DNA of 64,000 nucleotides. Source: Linepithema humile (Eukaryota > Arthropoda > Insecta > Hymenoptera > Formicidae). Position 1 is the first letter of the stretch; every line of letters begins with the position of its first letter. A program made the translations under genes and the position numbers. Location of the stretch: assembly GCF_040581485.1 (NCBI RefSeq), contig NC_090132.1:15506146-15570145 (forward strand), given 5' to 3'. The notes beneath the pieces were generated by a model. That model saw only the letters and a program-made list of their open reading frames with translations. It made no database searches and had not been told where the DNA came from. Positions 1 through 13,600 of the stretch are shown here, one piece after another.

Positions 1-3000
1 TAATTTGTTTAATTTATAATTATTAACAATTGCAATAATCATAATTTGCTATATTTCTGCCATGCAAATGGATCAGTGATGTAATAACAGACATTTTCCG
101 ATTCCTTGGCGGAGAAATATATTTGTTCTAAGGTCACGGCCAGAGAGAGAAATATCCGGAGAAAAGGAAATCATTATCTAATTAGAACAGATTGCTTCAA
201 GACCGCGTATTCTGTTCGCGTTAAGATAAATTGCGCTATTAAGTTTTGTAACGACAACACGGAAGTGTCATTTGAACTAAATGCAAATCAAACTAATTCA
301 TCAAAATGCGTATTTTATCGGTAACACAATGCGCAACTGATTTATAATAACTGATAATGATTAAAATTTTTATACACTTTACATTTATTATTTGACACTT
401 GTGTTTTGCACAATTTTGTCTTTTGTCTCATTATGATTCCTAATCTGCTAAGATTTCAACTTTGTAAATATCAAACTTTTTTTATGATTTCTGTGAAATG
501 ATAAAACTGGCTTACCTATTGCAGTCCTAATCAACTTTCAGCAATCGCTGGCATAGATTGTAATTTTCTTCGTTTGCAATTCTTTATGCCTACAATAGAA
601 ACCACAAAAATTTACTTTGGCACGATTGGAATTAATTATTTCGTTAAAATGTGTTTAAAAAAATACATTGTGATAATTAATAAATGCACTTAATCTTTCA
701 CAAAAAAGGTAACAGCAATAATAAATTACAATCAACAAAATTACAAAGGAAAAAGACATAGAATAGCGTCTGATTAACTCACGTGTCGAGTGTACGCTTG
801 CTAAACGTACATTGAATACGTGAGTTAGGGTTCAAGCATTATCAATCCTCCTAATTCTTACTTCCTCGGTGTGAGTTAGGGGGACCTAGCGTATCATGCA
901 GTCTCATGCTTGGAACAATATTGCTGGAAAATACCTGGTGGGTTCACTAATTTTAGATGACCGAAAGAGTTCTCTTTGGCAACGGGGACTGCTTTGACAG
1001 GTATCGTGCTATTTCAGAAGCATGCGAAAGACAGACGTGGATATAAATGAATGCTTGCTGAGAAATGAAATATGTTTTCGCATATTTCGAGTATGTCATT
1101 TTAATCATTCTATTTTTATAAATTTTTAAGTTGCGTTCTTAAAAAAATACTTTTACATTAACGTTTCGTAATAAATGGATTGTAAAATCAATCGCATATT
1201 AATCAAGTGTTAAACTCAAATCAAGTTAAATTGTGAGTTTCAAGGGCAGTGACAAAAATATATGGTTTAGAAATAACATATTGCAAATCGTATGGCAAGT
1301 GATCAATACGTAGGTATTGCATGTTATAAATATTAAATTTTAATAAAGTTTAATAAATGAATAATAAAGTCACATACGTTCTTACAAAAAAAAAATTCTC
1401 TACAAAAAGAAAAGAATTTGCGGACACAACAAATTTTAACTGTCGTAACAAAACATATGTATTACATATTATATATTATATGCAAGAAGATTGGTTAGAG
1501 GTATTAATTTTATTTGCTGCAAATAATTTTGCTAAATCTTGTAAATTATATCTCTCTCTCGCTATTATGACAAATTAATTATTATTTTGCCATCAAAACT
1601 TGTATTGGCAGCATTTTGCTGCATTAGCAAAATGTATTTGTTAAATATAAGTTATTTTGTTGCAGCAAATTAATATGTCTTTACGAACAAGTATACTGAG
1701 CAAAATTCATTTATTCTACCAGCAAAACAGATTTTATTGATATACATGATTTTGCTGAGTAATTTAAAAAGTTAATTATGATAGCAAAGTTTTGTCACAT
1801 CTAATATGCAATTGGCAACGATGATTTCATTACGATAGCAAAATTCTTTTTTTTTTTTCGTGTGTTTTTGCCATTCTACAAAAAGAACACATCGAAGAAA
1901 AATGTATTAAATTATCAGATATAATATGTTAAATTTATGTTTCATATTCAATGACGTTGATCGATAATGTTGATAACGGTTTAACTTGAATTAATGCGTG
2001 TTACGATATGGTTACTATGTAACTGTATCGAGAGTCTGCAGTCACAGTACTCTTCCATCCGTTTAATCGTTCAATCTGTTGAGTTCTGCGCTGACGCACA
2101 CTGTTAAATTTATCCGATGCAAATCGGATTAGAAAAACCAGCAAATGCTGTCTGATCAAATAATTACATTAATCACTACAATTTTTTACCTGAATAACGC
2201 AAGTGAATTAATCGATTAAAATATATTGTTTAACTGATTATACTACTAATTGAGTTTATCATAAAACAAATATATTTTTTTATCAAGTTGAAATATTTGT
2301 TAATAATTAAAAAAATTAAATTGTTTTGTCACAGATGACGTTTCAGCACAATGCGCATTTGTAGGAATTAAAATAAAAGATAAGATTAAATTGCATTCTT
2401 CGTTAATATCACTTATATTTGATTTTAGAACAAAATGCGTTATTTTCACTAAAATAAAAACGCACAGTGTATGACGCAAATGCTATATGCTTTATAAACA
2501 ATGATAAAGTCTTTTTGCACAATTAGAAAATCTCTCACTGTCATTTGCAGACTTCACGGATCGCTAATGCAACGCGATATCAATTGAATCGAATAAACGG
2601 TTCAACTATTGCGTAACGGTTTCCTCATCGATCTTAATAGCGGTCACTTCACTGCTTATAACGTAAAGTAAGGGTTTATTTCATTAAAGCTCTAGAATAA
2701 ATTTGCACCAGCACGATAAAAGGTGCAATCATGCAATTCGAAAAGCGGCATTTATTCTTACTGTTCTTAGTAATATGTAGAATTTAATTAAAATGTAAAT
2801 CGGTTAATTCACACAGCGATCATCTATTGTCACAGAAATGTCTATAAAAATAAATTTCATAAATAAAATATTGTATTTTAATTTTTATACACAAGCTTTT
2901 GTTACTCTACGAATAAAATTATCCTTTCTTTGGCAAAAAGATTGATTTTGCTTAAGAAAAATTATAGATTACTGATAGATGTTAATAAATGTCGAGCATT

Positions 3001-3600
3001 TGATGTTAATCAATGTTCGTTAAGCATAAGCTACTTTTTATAATACAATTTTATGTTCCTATACAAGTATTTTATACAAATTAATGTAAAAACGTGCATT
3101 AATGCATTACATCGAATTTACATGTAGATGTAGATTTATGTATTGAAATCACGTATTAAGAATAATCCACATTTTGTATTATAATAAATTTTTTAAATTT
3201 AAGTTGCCAAAAACAAAATTTAATAATTTACTACATTTATGAAAAATAGTATTAACTAGCTATGATGGTTTTTTGCGAGCAATTGAATACTGTTGAAAAA
3301 TCTAAACGTCAGCTGTTGATACACTTTGAATGGTTAATGGGACTAATGTTGCAACAATAGCCTATCATTATCAATGATGATAGGAATCGTTGATGTTCAA
3401 AATAGAGTCATGATCAATGAATACGCGATGATTAAAAATGGAGCAAGCGTAATTCTATTTCTAAAGAAACATCTTAACGAGGAAATAAGAAGAATGAAAG
3501 GAAATAATGAAATTTCGCGATCAAACGAACAAATCTATTACTTCCCGAAGTGATTAATATCTCGCGATTCATTCAGCGTTCGGATTTTCGCTTTTTTCAA
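1..3600. other. AT-rich noncoding sequence
   Basis: Only short chance frames occur. A small imperfect palindrome (TAACTCACGT at 774, ACGTGAGTTA at 818) is the sole structure noted. It may be intronic for a gene to the left. Confidence 0.5.
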
Positions 3601-3640
3601 ACATGAGAGCGCGATTTGAAGACACGCAATCGACTTACCG

Positions 3641-3830
3641 GATTAAATGCATCCGTAAACGCGACGACTTCCGCAACCCCCGGCGGATGTAACCCGATCC
3701 TGAAGAGGCAACTACCCAGTTGGCGTTAATGCGTCGGCGACCGAGGATGTCTAGCGACTGCCCCGCACCACTTCAATTTCCACTGTGGTATACGCATTCA
3801 GCATAGCTTGTCACGTGATATGGCCAGTTA
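3641..3830 (-). other. Possible 5' exon of a minus-strand gene running off the left edge
   Basis: A GC- and CpG-richer patch on the minus strand ends ATTTAATCCG|GTAAGTC, a strong donor at about 3640. No protein family can be read from it, so it could be a noncoding first exon. A TCACGTGA palindrome at 3811-3818 lies at its upstream side. No downstream exon is visible in 1-3600. Confidence 0.25.
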
Positions 3831-3899
3831 AAACGGCTTCTCGTAAATGCACGCAAGCGGAGATTTAGGCTCGGAGAACGCTAGTCAAAGCCCACGCAG

Positions 3900-6800
3900 C
3901 GAACTTCTACATCCGCACAAGAGGATTTAAAAAAGGACGAGAAACGTCCTCGATGTCGATCGATGCGCTATTTAATTTGTTACTCGGAAATATTATTAAT
4001 GCCTCGACAATTTGCAGTGCTTTGCTTTTAATTATTATTATACTTAGATTAACAATCGTTTCTAATTTAACATGAAAACTTTTACTATAAAAAATTAATT
4101 TACTTATTAATAAGAACAAAATATAAAATATCGATATCTATATCTATTAATACTACGATGTTAATACAAAATAGCTAATATGAAAAAATAATGTACTGTA
4201 ATAAAAATATAAAGGAAATAATTATGTGTGTATGGCATAGTATATATGTATTAATGATGCGCCAAGATTCATGCGAGAAGTGCACGTACACTACACGCAA
4301 TAATAGTGATTGACAGAGGAATGCTGATGCTCTATTAATTTTTTCGAATCCATCTGGTAAAGCTCGTGGTAAGAATGTTAGAGAAAATAATTCTATCATT
4401 TTGGTTCATTTTTAATAACATTGAAGAAATTCGCGCAATTAGTATTTCGACACTTCAAGAATTAGAAAACATGCTTTTTTAGTACCGATTGTGAGCCGAA
4501 TGAATTACAACTGTAATACCGCAAAAGTCGTTTAGCGCTTTACGCAAATGTGCTCCTTATTTCCTACTTTCTTGATCTTGTTGTTTTGCTCGCCGGGATG
4601 AAACCAATATTTTAAGTGACTTTAGTTAAAGCTTCACATAAATCAATAAGTGACTAGTTTATATCTGTATACTTAAAACATCGCCGACCGCTCGGGTAAA
4701 TCTACGTTTCATGACGCATCACTGAATGACCGAACAGGGAGATCTACCTTTTTACACCAACGCTGCAACAGGCACTTGGTATAAATACGATAAGCGTCAA
4801 TAACACCGCTATAACTCTGTAAAACTTTTTGTTAAAAAAAAATAGTTGCAAGCTATTTTATTAAACAAAACTAATTTTTAAAGCATTAATAAAATATCTT
4901 TAGAGGCTCAAATAGTGTGCGTAATATCTTCGGAAGTAATTATTTTGGAAGTAATTATAAATGCATCGAGCAGCAAGAAAGAATTGAGCGATTAATTGGA
5001 GGATGAATGATTGTCGACGCTAACAGATTTAGGTAAAAGATAATTTATTCTATAAAGTTGAAAAAAAGATAATCAAATCTTATATAAATTGCGCTAAAAT
5101 GTTTTACATTTTAACAATATTTATACAGATATAATTCTTTGTGAGAAAATAGACTATAGATAATTTGTAGAGTTCTTTATCCCGTCGCATATGCATATCA
5201 CAAACAGATAATACATCGATTATTTAGTTTTCATATTATATAATCCAATTATTAATTTTTAATTACGCGTATAGCATTTCAAATATTTTGTACAAGTTTC
5301 TATTAAAGAATTTCAATGAACTTTCAGTATAATGATCTACATTTAAATCGTTTTCATTTAGCCTACGTAATTGAAAGTGTTAAATGGTTATTCATGACAA
5401 ATTTAATTATCCAGTTTTCGACTTAATTAACAATTATAGAAATTCGATATTTTTTACGTATACTTTAATCTTTATTGGCAGCTGTCTTTCAAGGCACCGT
5501 GCAATTCTGTCGCACCGCCACCAATGCTGCTCCTCGCATTTTCGATCGAAGCGATCTGGATCACGCGCGTTCCGCGTATAATAAAATCCAATTCAATATA
5601 TAAACAAAAATGATTGTATTTTACATTAAATACTGTTACAAATTATTTTATTCTTTAAAATGAGAAATTATTCTACCTGAAAATATATAAAATAAAATTG
5701 CACATTAGCATTACGTACTTAAACATGCTCCGAAAAACAACGCAATTTGCAGTGATCCAAATTACTTCGATCGGAAAAAATTATTATTACTACTATGAGC
5801 TGTGGTCAATCGCTAATTTAAACACGTGCTGAACACGTTATATGAACGATAGTGCACCAAAACTGCAACTCTGTTTGCAACTTACGTTTGAACTTACTCG
5901 TTCGTCGTCTACACAAGAGAGTCACTTTATCACAGGTTATAGCATATGTATTAAACTACAACTGCGGCGGGATGAAAAATGCGAGACGGTTGTATGTGTG
6001 TACGTGTATGTACGTGTGTTTCGTGTGTGCGTACACTCCTGAATCAGTACATGTTGCTCATTTGGCTGGCTAGCAAAAGCTGCATGTGTGTGTATGTGTG
6101 TGTGTGTAACGAAAAAATGTTACGTGTAGCTGCGGCAGCCACGATGCCATTTACTGTCTATGAAAATTAGGGACGGATTTCCTTTACGTCACGCGGAGGG
6201 TAACTACCCTCCTTGCGATCCATACGATAATAACTCCCAGCGACGTCTGGTGGTAGACAGAGCAAATTGTTCACCAGACTTGCGCGTGGCGAGTTTTTGG
6301 CTGATTCGGATGGTCGATCAAAGTTTGTACATTAACAATAAATGCTGCGCGATAAGTCTAATTGCTAAAATTAAAAAAATATGTGAAAAATATTTTATAG
6401 AACAAAATGTCGTGAAATAAACTTTATTCCTCTCGAATGTCCGAATGAACGTCGGACTTTGAAAACGTAACGAGCTTCTCTAGCAAGTAGAGCAAGTAAT
6501 TCTACAAATCCTATTTTTTATAATTAACAGATATTTAATTATTTAATAAATAAATGTTTATTTAATAATTAACAAAATGTTTTGTGTTGTGTTTTTCATA
6601 CAAAAATTTCATCAATTTTTTTCCATTTATAATCTTATGACATCTTTTTCATGTCAGACGCGAATATAAGATAGGCTATTCTATTATTTTATCAAGATCA
6701 TGCTATTCTAAACAATTATAAAAATAATTCACAAACTTAAAGAAAAGAGTTCTTCAAAGTGTTCCATACGTGAAGCACAATCTACGCACATAAAATTTAT

Positions 6801-7621
6801 ATTGCAAATATTTTACTATTTCTAGAAAAAGAAAACGCTCCGCCCTCTGTGGTTTTGTATACAATGATACGATATCGATTTGTTGAGAATCAATATTGAT
6901 CGTCTGGAAATCTGTATAAAACGCGAACAAACGAATAAGGAAAACAGGATGGCATTGATGAATGTTCTCATTTTTAGGCAGCAACCTGCTTATATCATTG
7001 AAATATCGATTCTTGCAGCTCGTCGCATGGTATAGCGTGTACACACGAACGCTATTCTATCATCTATTCTCCTTTCACGTTATAAAATATTAATAAGAAT
7101 AACGGTCAAGAATCAAATGAAGCAATCGCTCTGTACTGCGTAATTCAAGTCGTAATTCAAGAAGTCGACGATAATTTCGGGGGGGAGGAATCCGAAATCG
7201 AGGGGGTAGCAGTAAGAAAATAAAATTATTTTTATTTATAATACAATAAAACCTTTTTTTTTTTTTTACACATTTTGTACTGTACATGACTGACGCGTAC
7301 GCGCGCGCCAGGCGGCGTCGCACAGTTCATCTTCCGCACAAAAGTCTCGTGAATTACGCGTAAAACCAACGTGGCACTTAGGAACTTCATTTCGTCCGCG
7401 ACGAATCGAAGCCGCAGTGTGACGGGCGAGCCGTTACGAAGTTAACGTTATTTCGGTCCCTCGGCTAAAGCCTCTAAATGCGCTTCTACTTTTAGATACA
7501 CTCACTTTTAGCAATGATCAACTTTAACTACGTATCACATTGTCGTCGTTCCTCGCATGGAGAACGAGTCCTGCTCACTCCATCAGCACATTTCCACAGC
7601 ACAATCCTTCGAGCCGACTCC
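3900..7621. other. Mostly noncoding interval 3' of the SLC36 gene
   Basis: It holds an exon-like GC-rich island at 5481-5574 (acceptor TTTATTGGCAG before it), a (TG)n-rich stretch at about 5990-6109, and an 18-bp palindrome GGAGGGTAACTACCCTCC at 6197-6214. The part nearest 7622 should be the transporter 3' UTR. No gene is assigned. Confidence 0.4.
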
Positions 7622-10600
7622 TCAGGAGAATTTCGCGATGATATCGCGAAGGCTCGTGTAGGTGCCAACGATCAGGCCTAACGCCCCGATCAGTATTAGG
7701 CACGTGTTCTTCGCTATCATGATCTTCTTCTCGGTGGGCCCCATCACTTTCCAGAAGGCGCACAGTTGGATGATCGCCGGGAAAGCAAGTCCCAAGGCCG
7801 ACAGACATAACGCGCCAAACAGCGATATGAAGAGATCCAATTCCGGAATTGTAATTGCCAAACCGACTGAAATGGATTGCGAAAATCGACAATTAAGTAG
7901 CTATTTTGATTGCAAATATACAAGCGCATTAAAATCAAATTCAACGCTTTCTTCATTTTTCAGAATTAAAAATTCTTTATTTTATTAACAAAATGTCAAA
8001 TTTAATGCACAGTTTGGAATTTGTAATATTACATGCCTACGTCTTTTAATTATTGACAAAGTTACTTGAAATGTACTCACAAGTAATCAGAATGATGGCA
8101 GTTCTAACTACATATTCCCAGAGCAGCTTGTAACGATACTTCTCAAGAAGCGTACTGATGTAGCCGTTCCACAATATATCGATGGCGACGTAGCACTGAA
8201 TGGGATGCGTAAAAAAGATGGCAATAGCCAGAAGAATTTGTACCGCAATTCCCAGGTCTTCGTGGGTCGGCAGATTCAGCGTGATGCTACCAGCGATTTT
8301 GCTGCCGTAACGTATGTATCCGAAAAATCCCAGGACGGCGTACAGCACGACTATAACTCCCATTGCAATATTGAGAACGCCGCATGGTTTCATAAAGGAT
8401 CGGGGTGTTTTCATCTCGTTTTCCAACGGCATTACCTGTAAGTAAATAGTAAATTATTATGGAATTCAAATTTTCGATTTTCCTTAATTGTACTCTTTGT
8501 ATTTTATTTGGATTTATTGCTTCAAAATATTACAAACAACTATAATTTCTTTCATAATTAAAGATAGCATGAATTAATGTTATATATAAGTTTATACTCA
8601 TAAATTTAAATACAACATTAATTCATGCTATCTTTAATTGTACTCTTTGTATTTTATTTGAATTTATTGCTTTAAAATATTACAAATAACTATAATTTCT
8701 TTCATAATTAAAGATAGCATGAATTAATGTTATATATAAGTTTATACTCATAAATTTAAATATAACATTAATTCATGCTATCTTTAACTGTACTCTTTGT
8801 ATTTTATTTGGATTTATTGCTTCAAAATATTACAAACTATAATTTCTTTCATAATTAAAGATAGCAATTAATGTTATATATAAGTTTATACTCATAAATT
8901 TAATTATTTTAATTAAATTGAGACTTTTCTATCTAAAATGTTTATTGTGTTTTGGTTGATTACTTACTACGCCGATGGATTCAAGGGCGAATAAGACGGT
9001 GCCAAAGAAGAGCGGGAAATTTTTAACTTCCCCAACAGTCACGCGGTCGTTGAACGTCAACGGCTCTCGAAAGATATAGTAAAGAATGATCGCAAACCCG
9101 GCGAACATAATAGCGTTTGCGATTGTTGAGCACGGTGCCAAGTATTTAAGATTCTTGATGTAATTAACAAAGATCAAAGGTAACAGCAGAATTACCATGT
9201 ATATCTCCAATTCCAATTTAACAAAAGAGCTCAATCCCTAGAAGAAGAAAAACATAACATGTAATTATTTATTAATGTGTGTATAAATACAAAAAATAAA
9301 ATCACATTTCACACGCGTATAGAAAGAAATTTGAAATGACAGAATAATGGAAATCGCTTTAGATTAGATCAGACAAAAGATTTGAATATATTGTATGTTT
9401 CAAAGCAAAAAAAGTAAGCTTCGAGTTCACCAAGAAAACTAGAGCAAAAGTAGTATGCATTGCGAATGGAAAATGGAACATTTTTATTTTTGTCCAATTT
9501 TACACAAATTCCGAAATTCAAATTTTCGAATTTTTAGACTTCTGGTTAGTTCGAAATATTTGACCCAAACTGTTTGAATTGCCTGATTACTTGAAACTTC
9601 CGAGCACATAGATGAATTTTTAATGATAAAGTTTTCTTTGCACATCGATGATAAAGTGTGATGCATGACATGTATGGTATAGTCGACTTGCACTTCGCAT
9701 CACTATACACTAACGATAACGGTAATAATATCGCTCGGAGGTGCATATGCAGATGATTATTATTAGCCGAACAAGGGCAGTGCTGTTGGCAAATGCGCTA
9801 CCTGATACTTTGCGAAGCAATAGCCAAGAAAATGAAGCAAAACGATATTGTATATATTTACAGTGATGCAAATGATGTGCGCAGACATAATGAATAAAGT
9901 AGATCGTAAAATTCGTCGCAATGTCGTGCGACATCGCTTCTAACAATATCACTTTGAACATGCAAATCCGGCATGCAAAATGACGCGCGACTCTTTGCAC
10001 TTGTGTGCGGACGCGGGTAAGCTTATTCTTTGATTCGTGAAAAGTTCTAATAAAAAGTCGATGGACACTAAACGCATAATGCCATATGCTAAATGCAGTT
10101 CGTGACACGTTAAATAGCTTCACGGCGCAAATCGTGTTTAAAAATAAGACGTAATCTTCAAAATATTCTAACGAGTTCTCGGTAGGATAACAAAGCTGCT
10201 CGATTCCGTTAATGCGACTAATCACATTGACAATCATATGTCGAGAACAGCACAATCGGCACTGGCTTGTCGAGTATTACATTTACGTGACATTGAATTC
10301 GTAATTAAATCGCGCGCTGGACTTCTCGGAAACGTCTATACATACCATTTTCCTGTCATGGAACCTGAACATCACCTTCGCAATGCATGTCCTCGAATGA
10401 GAACTTTTCGCCGTCATTAGACGAAAGGTCACCTCCGTTTATGACACTTACGTTTTTCAATCACGTAGCGTCTGAAAACATAACGACGCACGGATGACAG
10501 TATCTTCGCTCATCTTCTCATTCATTCGGAATTTCGTTGAAAATTGAATATTGAATCTCTCTTTCTCTCTAAGAGAAAAAATCAAAGTTAATAAATCATC

Positions 10601-13600
10601 GTTAAAAATAAATTTAAATGTTAGAAAAAATCAAAATAATCAGTATTAAGTTAATTTTTTACATGCTATAATTGATTTTATCATCCCATTGTTGTTAAAT
10701 ATGCAAATTTCTATAGAAAATAAGTTACAAAAAGAATTATTTTATAGAATATTATAAAAGAAATATTTTAATAAATATATTAATAAGTGTAAAAACACAA
10801 TAGAAACTTGTAGATTATATTACATATTACGTATCGCTCATAAAACATTGTCAATTTTTTACTATCATTTTCCGTCGATAAAGTACCAAAATATAATTTT
10901 TGATACTACAGAATTCACAAAATAAAAAATTGTCTCAATTAATTCTCAACGAAAGTCAATTTTCGAATAATTCCAAATAAACGTGAACATGAGTAAAAAA
11001 ATTTTACAATACGTGCGTCATTGTATCTCAGAGTGCTAATTAACATACAGATCGTTAATTCATAGTGCAAGAAAATAAAATGATTAACAAAAATGAATAA
11101 CAAATTTCCTGCAAATACATCATAAAGTGATTAAATCTAAATTCCAGGGATTCTAGCGATTAATGAATGTAATTTCGCAAATATTTAGCTAATTTATCGC
11201 ATTTGATTAACAAGCGTTATATATGACGACTTCGCTTTTACGTACTGTCATTACGATGTTTCGATTTCAAGGACAAGCGGAAATGGGCGCGTTACAATCG
11301 TTTAACGCGTTTCATTTGTCGCTATCGAATCTAGCCTTCATCTTACGTAAGATACACATAATGATGCATGGACGACATGCAATCAATTAAACACACACTT
11401 GAAAATTAATATTTGCCTGTATTTCCACGAATTGCGTATTATATAAAACAATATTTATACATCAGCTTTACATGCTGATGAATTCATTAAAGTCATTAAA
11501 TCGATAAAATAAATATAAATAAAAAAAGTATTTATAATTAGTCTTTTTTAGTGTAAAAAAGTGTACTCAATAAAAAATACAGAGCCTACAAAAATTATTC
11601 TAGTGATCTGAATGATGCAAATCACCTTGAACATATTTATTGAAGAAACATCTTTTAATCTTAATTTGATCGTTACAATGTGATAAAGAGATACCACTAT
11701 TTTTCGTTATTCCTCTTGTAGCAATTACGGTACGTAATGTTTTGCGATAATCAGCACAATTATCAGCTACATCTGCGTGTAGTTAATTATGTACTATGTA
11801 CATTTAATATAAAAATATCGTAATATGTACATTTAATATCGAAAATATGAACTATTCTTTTATATTCATAATTTTATAATAAAATAAGTTAAATCGATAA
11901 AGTAAATTAATTCGATTAAATATAATAAATTATAAATAATTTAAAAAAACATAAAATTATTTATAAAAAGTAAATAATAAAAATTAAAAAATGTTTCCTG
12001 CCCTTTTGAGATGATAATTTAAACTAATCGAAGCTATCAAAACATTATTATTCACAAATACACATATTATTTTTTATCGCGTGAATGACTGTTGTATCCA
12101 CTTATTGCTTATCAAAAAATGATGGTAAATAAGACGATACCATAAGTGATTCGATAACGATAGCAATCATTGCTTTTTGATATTACAATTACAACAAAAT
12201 TTTCCAGAAACGTTAAACAAAACAATATTGAGTGGATATCGGAATCTTAGAAATCCTCTTTAAAGATAACGATATCTGCGGAATAAAATAATTTACTCAT
12301 GTTTTCGATGTTCAAATTAAGATATCTCTTTCAGCGGACATTTTAAATGACCGCTTAGATCGTTCACTGATAATTCCGTCACTGGAATTATTGCACAACG
12401 CGCGTTTAACTGCCTTGTATCGATGCTAGAGTGAATAACCCGTCACCAGAAGCTTCCGGATAGGAATAATTCATCAGCCGCGTTTACAAGCCGCGTCTAC
12501 GTGCGAGCATGCGGCAACGGCAGCGTATCATGAGCCGAGTTAAACGACTTCTAGAATTACTTCCTTAGTTTCAGATGTCACAGATTTATGGGTTACATAC
12601 ATAAAGATAGACCAGTCTTTGAAGGAACTTTAGATTCTAACAATAAAAGCGTGAAATCGCCCTTTCAAAATTTCTCGAAACACTGCGACGCTCAGTTCAC
12701 ATTGCTTGTGAGAACGTTATTTGCATCCTTTTCGTAAAAGAATAATATTATATATCGAATATGTTCTTTGGTCTATGCCTCATTTTTGCACAATATTTTA
12801 TCTATACTCATTTTACTTATATTATGTTTGTTGTAAACGACAAAACATTGCGACACGCGTGAAATTATACAATTTGTAAACCTGTTTGTTCTTTTATATT
12901 TCTCAAGTTTACTATTTTTGCGGCAAAGTTGGTTAAGTTTGCGTGTCTGATGTATGTCTATCCTGATATTCGAAAAGAAAATTCAATAGTATCTTGACAT
13001 TTATCTGAAACTTTGAACGATTAATGTATCTGTTTTGTGTGCGATTCCGTTCACTTCGCATCCGACCCTCATGCTTGCGAACGCAGGCGGCATTCAGGTT
13101 TACGTGAATGCACGCGTTGCATCTACACACACTCTACTTACTTGCCATAATAACATATGTCGTAACGACAGTTAACTATCTATTACATTGCGTACTACGC
13201 AACACCTCCCAATCCGGTTAAAGTATCGTCCACATGAGATTTAGCGCAAATTACTATATTATAAATTGTATTATGTAAATGTCTTGTATTGCATTTTTGC
13301 AGCATAGATGCAAACATTTATTTTCCTATGTAACGCTTATTTTACACAGCAAAATGTTTGTTCAATAATTTAATTAATCGATCTCCCAAATTACTATTCT
13401 TCATCCACAAATAAGACACTTGGCTCGTTAAATAAAGAGTGTCCAAAAGTTACTCCTTAAATATAATATATTTTGAATGGCTAAATTGCTAAAATTTTCC
13501 AAAAATGTTGCAATGGCACTTTCATGCATTAAAAAAGTGCATGTCAATAATCGAAACAGAATTGCAATGAGTTGAAAACAAATTTTGCGCTGTTATATGA

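Noticed and set aside
1600..1860. TTTTGCTG-rich stretch resembling a palindromic element
   Set aside because: Pairing is patchy, with no consistent termini or target duplication.
9710..10255. 181-codon minus-strand frame inside SLC36 intron 5
   Set aside because: No recognised domain, no splice context and no conserved motif; considered a decayed receptor fragment but nothing supports that.
13430..13470. AGAGTGTCCAAAAGTTA, resembling a transposon terminus
   Set aside because: No partner terminus was found within several hundred bases on either side.
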